64,000 bases of DNA from Fimenecus sp036652055 (GTDB lineage Bacteria; Bacillota; Clostridia; Oscillospirales; Acutalibacteraceae): positions 55,259 through 119,258 of the forward strand of contig JAVVWP010000001.1 in the NCBI GenBank assembly GCA_036652055.1. The letters run 5' to 3'. This document shows positions 26,659-34,948 of this stretch, one piece after another. The position numbers and the translations under genes were made by a program. Positions within the stretch are counted from its first letter, which is position 1. Each line of letters begins with the position of its first letter. Under the pieces are notes generated by a model. The model made no database searches. It saw only the letters and a list, made by a program, of their open reading frames with translations, and had not been told where the DNA came from.

Positions 26659-27735
26659 TTATTTTATAATCATTTCAATTGCGTTTTTCGTCATTTGATT
26701 TACTTTGTCAAAATCCATATTTTGTATATAATAGCTTTCAAGTTTATCGTGCAGGTCTTTTGCAATTAAAAGCGACTCGCTGCACCTTGCATACAAAACA
26801 TCTATAATTGCTAATGAGAAGCTTAGTTCAGGCTGAATAGATTTATAAACTGATTTTTTTGCGAATTGGTTTAGCCTTATTTTATTAGTGCATTTACCCT
26901 TGAATTTAAACTGGGTGGTAGAGCTAACAAAAGCGAGGGATAATTCGGGAATAATTATATGGTCAAATTTATTATCAGGAAAGATTGTGTTTGGCGAAAG
27001 AATTATGTCATATCCATTTTCAAGTGCAAAATTTTTCACCATATCAATTATTTTTGATGAAACAAAAGTAGTATCATCTTCAATAACAAAGATATTGTCA
27101 GCTAAAAGTCTTATAGTGTCCCAAAACACAAAAGGGCCCATCGGAGTAATGCCATTTAAAAATCTTTTATAGATTATGCCTTTAGAAGTGCTTTTAATAG
27201 GTATTTCTTTTTCAATTATTTCTTTTAAAAAGGCCTCAAGCTTCATTGTGTTAATGAATTTTTTAGAAAGGCAAAGATTATCTTCCATAAGGCATTTGAT
27301 TGCCAATAAATTTCGGGTGCATTTTTTATGATATTCACTGTTTAGAGTCGCAGTTTCAATGATTGCCTTTGAATTTTTAAATAGTTTATCTCTGTTCCAA
27401 CATTCACCGAGATTAATTATATTTTCAACAGCACCAGGGAATTTAGGCTCTAATATGTGTGGAGCTGTTCCATCGGCAACAGAAATTTTTTTATCTTTAA
27501 AAATAACACCGTCAAGAGAATTTGGATCAGACGAGCAAAATATTTTTTCATAGCTTAAATTTTTTTCGTCTGCCACCAAAACGCACTTTTTCATAAGTGA
27601 AGATTTTCCCGTTCCAGGGCCACCTTTAATTATATAAGTACACCAGCCATCAAAAGGGTTATAAAGTTCAGAAAAAAGAGAATAAAATCCATTTGGAGTA
27701 TTAGTCCCTAAAAAATATGATGGATTGTAAGTCAT
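26659..27735 (-). CDS. P-loop ATPase of the PRK06851-like family, function unknown
   Basis: A 358-residue nucleotide-binding protein. The N-terminal region reads YFLGTNTPNGFYSLF then a Walker A loop GGPGTGKSSLMKK (about 38-50). It continues with CSSDPNSLDGVIF and VADGTAPH, the pattern of a Firmicutes family of tandem ATPase-like halves annotated only as 'ATPase' or 'hypothetical'. A second half (about 185-358) has no clear Walker A, so one site may have been lost. A leading GGAGGA ribosome site is present. It stands alone between birA and the tRNA promoter. No substrate can be proposed. Confidence 0.7.
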   Translation of the reverse strand: MTYNPSYFLGTNTPNGFYSLFSELYNPFDGWCTYIIKGGPGTGKSSLMKKCVLVADEKNLSYEKIFCSSDPNSLDGVIFKDKKISVADGTAPHILEPKFPGAVENIINLGECWNRDKLFKNSKAIIETATLNSEYHKKCTRNLLAIKCLMEDNLCLSKKFINTMKLEAFLKEIIEKEIPIKSTSKGIIYKRFLNGITPMGPFVFWDTIRLLADNIFVIEDDTTFVSSKIIDMVKNFALENGYDIILSPNTIFPDNKFDHIIIPELSLAFVSSTTQFKFKGKCTNKIRLNQFAKKSVYKSIQPELSFSLAIIDVLYARCSESLLIAKDLHDKLESYYIQNMDFDKVNQMTKNAIEMIIK

Positions 27736-27814
27736 AAAAAATCCTCCTAATATTATAATAATTCATTAATATAATATTCAGAGGATAGATTTGTGTGATA
27801 ATAATATAGGAATT

Positions 27815-28615
27815 TTATCTTAAATGAATAACTTCGCCTGAGGTGAGGGTAGTTGTTTCGGTAGAGGTTTTAATAATTAAGCCACCGTTTTTGTCGAGGT
27901 CTAAAACTCGGGCATCAAATTCCTCGTCAGGCTTTACAACTCTTACCATTTTGTCAAGAACTGAAGAATACTTTTTTAAATTATTAATGATTTCAAAATT
28001 TTCTTCATTTAAAAGTGCCTTGCTTCTAAGCACATAGCGGTCAAGATTATTAACAATTTCAATGCAAAGCTCGTTGTGGTCAATTTCACCCTTGTATACA
28101 TCGGCTATTGAAATTGCAGTATATTGAAGTTCATCAGGAAATTCAAAGCTTTCAATATTAAGCCCAATTCCAACAGAAACATACTTTGGGCGGTTGTTTA
28201 CATTTATAATTTCGCAAAGTATTCCACATAGCTTTTTATCATTTAAAATTATATCATTAGGCCATTTGATTTTGCAGTCAAGCCCAAACATATTGTAAAG
28301 GCTGTCACGAACAGCAAGACCTGCAAGGCTCGATAAAAGGTCAAACGACTTTTCACTTCCTGTTACTTCATAAATGATTGAAATATATGCGCCAATACCC
28401 TTTGGTGAGCAAAAACTGCGAGAAAGCCTTCCTCTGCCCTCTGTTTGGCTGTCGGCTATAACCATAGTGCCAACGCCTTTATTTTCATTGCAAAGCCTTT
28501 TTGCGACATCGTTTGTTGAAGTGGTTTCAGAGAGAAAGGTGAGCTTTCGTTTCATTTTATATTGTTTAATGTGAAACATAAGTCCTTTTTCAGTTAGAGC
28601 TAATTTATTGTCCAT
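27815..28615 (-). CDS. birA: Biotin--[acetyl-CoA-carboxylase] ligase
   Basis: A 266-residue biotin protein ligase. Biotinyl-AMP loop GRGRLSRSF (canonical GRGRxGR, with Ser in place of the second Gly), KIKWPNDIIL, KLCGILCE and a small C-terminal domain (about 220-266) with SGEVIHLR. The N-terminal DNA-binding helix-turn-helix of bifunctional BirA is absent: only about 25 residues precede the catalytic domain. It should therefore biotinylate carboxylase carrier proteins without acting as the bio-operon repressor. AAAGGAA precedes the ATG. Confidence 0.93.
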   Translation of the reverse strand: MDNKLALTEKGLMFHIKQYKMKRKLTFLSETTSTNDVAKRLCNENKGVGTMVIADSQTEGRGRLSRSFCSPKGIGAYISIIYEVTGSEKSFDLLSSLAGLAVRDSLYNMFGLDCKIKWPNDIILNDKKLCGILCEIINVNNRPKYVSVGIGLNIESFEFPDELQYTAISIADVYKGEIDHNELCIEIVNNLDRYVLRSKALLNEENFEIINNLKKYSSVLDKMVRVVKPDEEFDARVLDLDKNGGLIIKTSTETTTLTSGEVIHLR

Positions 28616-28656
28616 AATATAATTCCTTTACATTTTTTGGTTTAGGTCTAATTCTA

Positions 28657-28685
28657 TTGACACACATTGCTGCTTGGGATATAAT
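28657..28685 (+). promoter_or_regulatory. Consensus promoter for the ABC transporter genes
   Basis: TTGACA (28657-28662), 17 bases, TATAAT (28680-28685), about 105 bases before the ABC ATPase start. Both boxes are perfect. Confidence 0.88.
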
Positions 28686-28789
28686 CAAAAATAGAACAAA
28701 TAATATTGCATGAATTTATATTGCGTGAAATCTTTTATTTAAAAAAGATAACACCTATATTTTCACACATTTATGGGCGGAGGTCAAGT

Positions 28790-29701
28790 ATGAAATTAGA
28801 AACTAAAGAAATAACTAAGAGTTTTGGCGAAAAAATAGTTCTCAAAGGCATTAATTTGTCAGTAGAGAGTGGCAGGGCGTTAGGGCTTTTAGGTAGAAAT
28901 GGTGCAGGAAAAACAACGACAATAAGAATTGTAATGCAAGTCTTTTCTGCTGATAGTGGCGAGGTTATTTTAGACGGAGTGCCAATGAATACCGATAAGG
29001 TTAAAATTGGTTATCTGCCTGAGGAGCGTGGGCTTTACCCTAAAAAAGAAATTATTTCGCAGTTAATTTATTTTGGAAAGCTTAGCGGTATGTCAAAAAA
29101 GGAAGCTGAAAAAAGTGCTGATAAACTTTTAGAAAGACTTCAAATGACTGAATATCGCAATAAAAGGCTTGATACGCTTTCAAAGGGAAATCAACAAAAA
29201 ATTCAGCTTGTGGCAACTCTTGTTGCAAATCCTGATATAATTATTCTTGACGAACCTTTTTCGGGGCTTGATCCTGTTAATGCTATGCTTTTAAAAGATG
29301 TAGTTAGAGAGCTTATAGCTGATGGGAAAATCGTATTTTTTTCAAGCCACCAAATGAATTATATTGAAGAATTTTGTGATGATATAGCAATCATAAGCGG
29401 TGGAAAGATAGTCCTTTCAGGTGATATAAAGGAAATTAAAAGAAGCTATAACCGAAATAATATTGAAATTCATTCAGTTAAAGCAGGCGAAATTGCAGAA
29501 TATATTAAAGCCGAGCTTTCAGAAATAGTCGGTGAGGTAGGCGTTAATGCCGATATGATAGAAGTAGTTTTAAAAAGCGAAAAAGATAAAAACTTGCTAT
29601 ATTCGGGGCTTTCTGCATTCGCAGCGGACATTGATGAATTTAAGGTAAAAGAACCTTCACTTAATGATATTTTTGTTAAATATACGGAGGAAGGAATATG
29701 A
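28790..29701 (+). CDS. ABC transporter ATP-binding protein, NatA-like
   Basis: A 303-residue ABC ATPase. Walker A GRNGAGKTTT, Q-loop region GYLPEERGLYP, signature LSKGNQQKI, Walker B IIILDEPFSGLDP and H-loop SSHQMN. The C-terminal roughly 80 residues form the accessory domain of NatA/CcmA-type exporters. The PEERGLYPKK motif is frequent in NatA-like Na+-efflux ATPases. The ATG at 28790 has GGAGGT 5 bases upstream. The permease gene overlaps its stop by ATGA, so translation is coupled. Substrate is inferred (Na+ or a peptide). Confidence 0.9.
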   Translation: MKLETKEITKSFGEKIVLKGINLSVESGRALGLLGRNGAGKTTTIRIVMQVFSADSGEVILDGVPMNTDKVKIGYLPEERGLYPKKEIISQLIYFGKLSGMSKKEAEKSADKLLERLQMTEYRNKRLDTLSKGNQQKIQLVATLVANPDIIILDEPFSGLDPVNAMLLKDVVRELIADGKIVFFSSHQMNYIEEFCDDIAIISGGKIVLSGDIKEIKRSYNRNNIEIHSVKAGEIAEYIKAELSEIVGEVGVNADMIEVVLKSEKDKNLLYSGLSAFAADIDEFKVKEPSLNDIFVKYTEEGI

Positions 29702-30951
29702 AACAGTTTAAAACAATATTTGCATTTGAATATGGAAGCTATGGAAAAAACAAAGTGTTTGTAGGTCTTACGGCTGTTTTGCTTATAGTTATGGCTGTTG
29801 TTTTGTTTTTCCCAAGGTTTTCTTCGTCAACGGGAATTGGTGTTCCAGATATTACAAAAGCCCCATCAAAAAACATTGCTGTTTGCGATAAAAGCGGTGC
29901 TTACAGTGATATGACTTTTGAATATTTAAAAAATGGGCTTGAAAACGATAAACTCACTGCGGTTAATTGTAGTGAGGAAGAACTAAAATTAAAAGTTCAA
30001 TCAGGAGAATTTAATTCTGCTATTTTGCTTTTAAGTCCTGTAAAATACAAATACATTGTTGAAAATTCAGGAATAACTGATATGACGACAATGAAGGTTG
30101 ACGGTATATTAGCATCAAATCAGCGTGTTATGGAGCTTTCAAAGCTTGGAATAAATGAAAATGATATAAATTCGATTATGTCTATTGGTGTTGAAAGTGA
30201 ACTGGTGATAACAGGAAAAGACCAATCGCAAAGCTTTTTCTACACATATATATTGATGTTCCTTTTATACATTGCAGTTTTAATGTATGGTCAATTTGTT
30301 GCACAAAGTGTTGCAGTTGAGAAAAGCTCTCGGGCAATGGAACTTCTTATAACAAGTGCAAAACCAATAAACTTGATGTTTGGAAAGGTGCTGGGGGCAG
30401 GTGCGGCAGGGTTTACACAGCTTGTACTGCTTCTTGGCGGAGCGTATACCTTCTATTCTCTCAACAAATCCTACTGGGCAGATAATATAGTGGTTAAGTC
30501 TATCTTTGGAATGCCACTGTCAATGCTTTTATACACAATTCTATTTTTCGTTTTAGGATATTTCCTCTATTCATTTATGTATGGGGCACTCGCTTCGCTT
30601 GCAAGCAGGCTCGAGGATATTAATACTCTTACAATGCCGATTACATTTATGATGATTACATCTTTTATGATAACAATATTTTCAATGATAAATAATGTTG
30701 ATAGTCCTATTATGAAAGTGGCATCGTTTATACCGTTCACATCACCTATGGCGATGTTTACGAGAATAGCTATGGGAAATGTAACTGCTATTGAAATAAT
30801 TATTTCGGTTATAATTTTGATTGTAACTACAATAGGCATAGGATATTTAGCGGCAGCGATTTACAAAATCGGTGTATTAATGTATGGTAAACCGCCAAAA
30901 ATGAATGAAGTGATGCGAGCACTCCGCAATAATAAAGCAAATAAATCGTAA
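29698..30951 (+). CDS. ABC-2 type permease, NatB-like
   Basis: A 417-residue membrane partner of the preceding ATPase. One N-terminal helix (about 18-38), a large extracytoplasmic domain (about 45-180), then five or six helices with VEKSSRAMELLITSAKPINLMFGK, a loop characteristic of ABC2_membrane_3 / NatB permeases, and TSPMAMFTRIAMGNV near the end. The start overlaps the ATPase stop by 4 bases (ATGA). It probably exports Na+ or an amphipathic compound; the family also includes antimicrobial-resistance exporters. Confidence 0.87.
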   Translation: MKQFKTIFAFEYGSYGKNKVFVGLTAVLLIVMAVVLFFPRFSSSTGIGVPDITKAPSKNIAVCDKSGAYSDMTFEYLKNGLENDKLTAVNCSEEELKLKVQSGEFNSAILLLSPVKYKYIVENSGITDMTTMKVDGILASNQRVMELSKLGINENDINSIMSIGVESELVITGKDQSQSFFYTYILMFLLYIAVLMYGQFVAQSVAVEKSSRAMELLITSAKPINLMFGKVLGAGAAGFTQLVLLLGGAYTFYSLNKSYWADNIVVKSIFGMPLSMLLYTILFFVLGYFLYSFMYGALASLASRLEDINTLTMPITFMMITSFMITIFSMINNVDSPIMKVASFIPFTSPMAMFTRIAMGNVTAIEIIISVIILIVTTIGIGYLAAAIYKIGVLMYGKPPKMNEVMRALRNNKANKS

Positions 30952-31008
30952 AATGTCACAATTATTTATTTGACATATTGTGCAAAAAGCCAAAAAAACG
31001 AGATAAAG

Positions 31009-31037
31009 CTTACAATGTTGAGTTTTTATGATACAAT
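31009..31037 (+). promoter_or_regulatory. Candidate promoter of the alpha/beta hydrolase gene
   Basis: CTTACA (31009-31014), 17 bases, TACAAT (31032-31037). It lies inside the frame that would code an N-terminal extension, which supports the TTG start at 31075. Confidence 0.6.
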
Positions 31038-31074
31038 AGGCTCAGTACGGCAATATCTTTTTGGAGGAAATGCT

Positions 31075-32061
31075 TTGGAATTCATAACTAATGAATATAA
31101 ATTCAAATCAGCATCAGGGCTTTGTGACATCTATGCTCAAAGTGCAGCTCCCGATGATTTCGGTAGCGTAAAGGGCGTTGTTCAAATCGCTCACGGTATG
31201 GCAGAACATTCTAACAGGTATGCACGCTTTGCTATGGAACTTTGTAAAAACGGATATGCAGTTTATATTAATGACCATTTAGGGCATGGCACATCAGTCG
31301 CCACAGACGACGAATTAGGCTTCTTTGGCGATAATGGTGATATTGCATTGGTGGAGGATATGAAACAGCTTAGCGACATTGCTATGGCAGAATATCCCGA
31401 CTTGCCATTCTTTGTGTTCGGTCATAGTATGGGTTCTTTCCTTGCAAGGGCATATGCAGCTAAATATGGCTCTAATATTGATGGGCTTATACTCAGCGGA
31501 ACTGCTGGGGCTAATCCTGCCGCAGCAATGGGAATTATGCTTGCAAATTATTTTGAAAAAACTGAGGGCAAGCTTTATCGTTCTGAACTTTTAGACTCTA
31601 TTGCTTTTGGAAAATATAATAAAAAAACAGCCAAAAAAACTAAGTTTGATTGGTTGTCACGAGATGAAAAAGAAGTTGAAAAATATATTGACGATCCCTA
31701 TTGTGGATTTGTTTTTACAGCCAATGGGTTTAAAACACTTTTCACACTGCTTAAAAATATTTCATCAAACAAATGGTACAAAAGCGTTCCGACAGCACTT
31801 CAAATTATGATGATTTCGGGCGAAAATGATCCAGTCGGTGAATATGGCAAGGGAGTAACTTCGGTTTATCGTGACCTTAGAAAAACAGGGCATACCAATA
31901 CCTATTTAAAACTTTACCCAGAGGCAAGGCACGAGATTTTAAATGAAATCAATAAAGACGAGGTTATGGCGGATATTATTATGTGGCTTGACGATAAAAC
32001 AATGCCTTCAAAAGATGATGAAGAATGCAAAACCGATGAAAAAACGGATAGTGACATTTAA
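31075..32061 (+). CDS. Alpha/beta hydrolase, monoacylglycerol lipase/lysophospholipase-like
   Basis: A 328-residue serine hydrolase. The core shows VVQIAHGMAEHSNRY (oxyanion region), DHLGHGTS, the nucleophile elbow FGHSMGS, a late Asp (GENDPVG) and a His (EARHEIL), as in Hydrolase_4 lysophospholipases. The start is taken as TTG at 31075: GGAGG sits ideally 7 bases before it, and a promoter lies upstream within the longer frame that opens at 30970. A lysine/aspartate-rich C-terminal tail (last 20 residues) is unusual. It probably acts on cytosolic or membrane lysolipids. Confidence 0.88.
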   Translation: MEFITNEYKFKSASGLCDIYAQSAAPDDFGSVKGVVQIAHGMAEHSNRYARFAMELCKNGYAVYINDHLGHGTSVATDDELGFFGDNGDIALVEDMKQLSDIAMAEYPDLPFFVFGHSMGSFLARAYAAKYGSNIDGLILSGTAGANPAAAMGIMLANYFEKTEGKLYRSELLDSIAFGKYNKKTAKKTKFDWLSRDEKEVEKYIDDPYCGFVFTANGFKTLFTLLKNISSNKWYKSVPTALQIMMISGENDPVGEYGKGVTSVYRDLRKTGHTNTYLKLYPEARHEILNEINKDEVMADIIMWLDDKTMPSKDDEECKTDEKTDSDI

Positions 32062-32073
32062 AGGATGATTTAC

Positions 32074-32110
32074 AAATCGCCATCACAAATTTGTGATGGC
32101 GATTATTTTT
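32074..32110. terminator. Bidirectional terminator between hydrolase and GH29 genes
   Basis: A perfect 15-bp inverted repeat, AATCGCCATCACAAA/TTTGTGATGGCGATT, with ATTTTT on the plus strand. The convergent gene ends at 32129. Confidence 0.85.
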
Positions 32111-32128
32111 ATAATATTTCAGTTTTTC

Positions 32129-33589
32129 TTAATCGACGCTTACTTTAATGCAAATTGGGAGAGTGTGGTCAATGCTTCCCTCAATTTCAAAATCAAAGGA
32201 TTTTTCAGTTTGATTATAGCTAATCTTGTTGTTAAATCCTAAAGCTTCAGCCTTTGTAATTGTATATCTAATTCCGCCCTCGTTTGCATTCCTTAGTGAT
32301 TTAACCGAATGTTTATTATTATCTTTGTTTGACATTATAAAAATGTAAATTGCACCAGGTTTATATGTAAAACGATAGTCGCTTTTAGAATATTTCAAAT
32401 TCTCTTTAAATGTACCGTTTTTGCCGAATTTTCCCTCACCAAAAACTTCAAATGGATAGCTACCATAGATTGCTTCACCGTTTGACGATAGCCATTTTCC
32501 GATTTCTAAAAGCACATTTTTTTCTTCGGGGCAAATTGTTCCATCAGCTTTTGGACCGACATTGAGCATATAACATCCGTTTTTAGAAACAACATCAATC
32601 ATATTTGTAAGAATTTCATAAGGAGTTTTAAAGTCATTCCCCAAAGTATAGCCCCAACTGTTTTTAGCAATAGCTGTATCGTTTTGCCAAAGGACAGGTG
32701 AAACTCCATCAATTTGACCTCGCTCAACATCAAATATTGCACAGCCATTCATAACAGCTCCGACCTTATAGAAAACTGCGACTTCTTTTCCCCATTCAAT
32801 TCCTCTGTTATAGTAGTAAGCAAGGAACTTTTTAAGATATGGCTTAAACTGGGGCTTGTTAATCCACCAGTCAAAATAAACTGCTAAAGGCTGATTTTTG
32901 TCAATCATTTCAGATGCCGAGGCGAGCCAGTCCTCGCACCATTCTTTTGTAGGAGGACATTTTTCGTTGTCATATGGATTTCCTGTTGTGTGAAGTGCGG
33001 CAGGGCCATATAAATCAGCATATTCATTTTTTGCAATTTCTGAATTAGGAAAATTCTTTCTTGCACCATTCATAAACCAAAAATGCTCTGCTCTGTGGTT
33101 TGAACATAAAAATCCAATATTATGGCTGTCAGCCGCCTTATGAAGTTCTGAAATGAAGTCACGATTTTGAGGCAAGTCAAACATATTCCAGCGGTTGAGT
33201 TCACTTTTATACATTTTAATTCCATCGTGATGCTCTGCTACGGGCATTATGTATTTAGCACCGCTTTTTTCAAAAATATCAAGCCATTCATCAGCATTAA
33301 ATTTTGTAGGATTAAATTTTTCAATGAACTTTCTATAATCAAAATCCTCACCATAGTTTTCAAGCCTGTGTTTATAGCTTTTAGTATCTTTTAAGTACAT
33401 TTGGCGAGGATACCATTCGCTTTCAGTAGCAGGGACAGAATACACTCCCCAGTGAATAAAAAGCCCAAATCTACCCTCACGATACCAAGATGGTATTTTA
33501 AATTGCGACAAGCTTTCCCAATTATCCTTAAACTTTCCGCCTTCGATAACCTCGTCAACTTTTTTGAGATATTCAGCGATTGTAATCAT
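32129..33589 (-). CDS. GH29 alpha-L-fucosidase
   Basis: A 486-residue retaining fucosidase. The N-terminal barrel begins with WYREGRFGLFIHWGVYSVPA and EWYPRQMY, then PVAEHHDGIKMY. The predicted nucleophile is Asp240 in LAVYFDWW, where most relatives have a W-F-D-G-type context. LNVGPKADGTICPEE closes the barrel, and a C-terminal beta-sandwich (about 400-486) follows. No signal peptide. Together with the GH95 enzyme the cell has two mechanistically different fucosidases, both cytosolic, which would cover alpha-1,2 and alpha-1,3/4/6 linkages (family knowledge, specificity inferred). Confidence 0.94.
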   Translation of the reverse strand: MITIAEYLKKVDEVIEGGKFKDNWESLSQFKIPSWYREGRFGLFIHWGVYSVPATESEWYPRQMYLKDTKSYKHRLENYGEDFDYRKFIEKFNPTKFNADEWLDIFEKSGAKYIMPVAEHHDGIKMYKSELNRWNMFDLPQNRDFISELHKAADSHNIGFLCSNHRAEHFWFMNGARKNFPNSEIAKNEYADLYGPAALHTTGNPYDNEKCPPTKEWCEDWLASASEMIDKNQPLAVYFDWWINKPQFKPYLKKFLAYYYNRGIEWGKEVAVFYKVGAVMNGCAIFDVERGQIDGVSPVLWQNDTAIAKNSWGYTLGNDFKTPYEILTNMIDVVSKNGCYMLNVGPKADGTICPEEKNVLLEIGKWLSSNGEAIYGSYPFEVFGEGKFGKNGTFKENLKYSKSDYRFTYKPGAIYIFIMSNKDNNKHSVKSLRNANEGGIRYTITKAEALGFNNKISYNQTEKSFDFEIEGSIDHTLPICIKVSVD

Positions 33590-33692
33590 AATATTCTCCC
33601 CATATTTCTATATTTTAAATTTACAAAGATACTATGCCATATTTCATTATAAATTTCAAGGGGATTTAACATAATCAAAATAAAATTGATAA

Positions 33693-33721
33693 TTGACAAA
33701 TCTTTCACTTACTGGTATAAT
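33693..33721 (+). promoter_or_regulatory. Consensus promoter of rpsF-ssb-rpsR
   Basis: TTGACA (33693-33698), 17 bases, TATAAT (33716-33721). Perfect boxes, about 97 bases before rpsF. Confidence 0.9.
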
Positions 33722-33757
33722 TGTAAATCGCTATGAAATAAGTAATTTATTTTTTAG

Positions 33758-33807
33758 CTCCTTCCCTTAAATAAATCTTATGTTTAAGGGCTAAAGTCCA
33801 TAAGGAG
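33758..33807 (+). promoter_or_regulatory. Structured rpsF leader, possible S6:S18 autoregulatory site
   Basis: The leader can fold into two nested stems: CCCTTAAA (33764-33771) with TTTAAGGG (33783-33790), enclosed by CTCCTT (33758-33763) with AAGGAG (33802-33807). The outer strand is the rpsF ribosome site itself, so folding would block initiation. rpsF leaders of many bacteria carry an S6:S18-binding element; this match is by position and shape, not by the published consensus. Confidence 0.5.
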
Positions 33808-33817
33808 GTGCAAAAGA

Positions 33818-34096
33818 ATGTCCAAATACGAAGCAATAATTGTTTTCTCTGTTAAAGAAAGTGAGGAAGCAACAAAGACCTTAGTTGAAAAATTCAAGGC
33901 TCTTATCGAAGCTAACGGCACTCTTGAAAGCGTTGATGAGTGGGGCAAAAGAAGACTTGCCTATCTTATCGAAGACGAGGCTGACGGCTATTATGTTCTC
34001 TATAATTTCGAGAGCGAAGCTGCTTTCCCTGCAGAGCTTGAGCGTAATGTCAAGATTACTGACGGAATTCTTCGTTCAATCGTTGTCAAGAAATAA
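33818..34096 (+). CDS. rpsF: 30S ribosomal protein S6
   Basis: A 92-residue S6, the partner of S18 on the 30S platform. Typical features are KYEAIIVFS at the start, VDEWGKRRLAYLIEDEADGYYVLYNF split over strands 2-3, and NVKITDGILRSIVVKK at the end. AAGGAGGTG lies 6 bases upstream. First gene of the classic rpsF-ssb-rpsR operon. Confidence 0.98.
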   Translation: MSKYEAIIVFSVKESEEATKTLVEKFKALIEANGTLESVDEWGKRRLAYLIEDEADGYYVLYNFESEAAFPAELERNVKITDGILRSIVVKK

Positions 34097-34110
34097 TCGG
34101 AGGTAGCTAA

Positions 34111-34575
34111 ATGTTAAACTGTGCAATAATAATGGGCAGACTTACAGCAGACCCTGAACTTCGTACAACAGGAACAGGACTTAGCGTTACTTCTTTCACC
34201 GTTGCAGTTGACCGTTCGTTTGTCAAAGCCGGCGAAGAAAAAAAGGCTGATTTCATAAATGTTGTAGCATGGAGAGGTACAGCGGATTTTGTTACACGCT
34301 ATTTTCACAAAGGTTCTATGATTGCTGTTCAAGGTGCAATTCAAACTCATTCATATGAGGATAAGAATGGCAATAAACGAGTTTCTACTGAAATCGTTGC
34401 TGATAATGTTTCATTCTGTGGCAGTAAGTCAGAGAGTGGCACAGCTGCTCCTCGCAGTGAGAATGCAGCTCCTGCTTATCAGGGCGGAGATTCAGGAAGT
34501 TTCTCTGTTTTACCTGAGGGCGATGATGGATTTCCGTTTGGAAGCTCAAATGAAGATGACGGATTACCGTTCTAA
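34111..34575 (+). CDS. ssb: Single-stranded DNA-binding protein
   Basis: A 154-residue SSB. The OB fold starts MLNCAIIMGRLTADPELR, with FINVVAWRGTADFV and GSMIAVQGAIQTHSYEDKNG. A flexible linker (about 108-145) leads to the acidic tip EDDGLPF, the protein-recruitment peptide. It sits between rpsF and rpsR, so this is the essential replication SSB and not a competence paralogue. Confidence 0.97.
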   Translation: MLNCAIIMGRLTADPELRTTGTGLSVTSFTVAVDRSFVKAGEEKKADFINVVAWRGTADFVTRYFHKGSMIAVQGAIQTHSYEDKNGNKRVSTEIVADNVSFCGSKSESGTAAPRSENAAPAYQGGDSGSFSVLPEGDDGFPFGSSNEDDGLPF

Positions 34576-34609
34576 TTTCTAATTTTAAAATTTATAGGAG
34601 GATATAATA

Positions 34610-34864
34610 ATGGCTTATGATAAGGCTCAGGGTGGAAACAACCGCCCAAATAATAGAAAACGCAAAAAAGTTTGTGCTTTCTGTGTTGAAAGAAACAATG
34701 ATATTGATTACAAAGACCCTACAAAGCTTCGTCGTTTTACTTCTGACAGAGCAAAAATTCTCCCTCGCAGAGTAACAGGTACTTGTGCTTATCATCAAAG
34801 AGAACTCACAATTGCTATTAAAAGAGCTCGTCAAATTGCTCTTTTACCATATACAGCAGACTAA
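34610..34864 (+). CDS. rpsR: 30S ribosomal protein S18
   Basis: An 84-residue S18. The N-terminus is basic (NRPNNRKRKKVCAFC), followed by LRRFTSDRAKILPRRVTGTC and a QRELTIAIKRARQIALLPY ending. The Cys pattern (CAFC...C) resembles the zinc-binding C+ type of S18. ATAGGAGG precedes the ATG. A terminator follows at 34897. Confidence 0.98.
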   Translation: MAYDKAQGGNNRPNNRKRKKVCAFCVERNNDIDYKDPTKLRRFTSDRAKILPRRVTGTCAYHQRELTIAIKRARQIALLPYTAD

Positions 34865-34896
34865 TTTTTCACAAAAGAAAAATTCAATGAGTTTTT

Positions 34897-34939
34897 AAAA
34901 GCTACCTTACCGACTTTGATTGGTAAGGCAGCTTTTTTT
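34897..34939. terminator. Terminator of the rpsF operon
   Basis: AAAAGCT-A-CCTTACC pairs with GGTAAGG-C-AGCTTTT (one mismatch) around a 10-base loop, then seven T residues. It may also serve the convergent symporter gene. Confidence 0.88.
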
Positions 34940-34948
34940 AAGTTGTGT

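Noticed and set aside
32129..33589. GH29 gene as part of the rpsF operon region or horizontally acquired
   Set aside because: It is on the opposite strand with its own ribosome site, and its base and codon use look like the neighbours.
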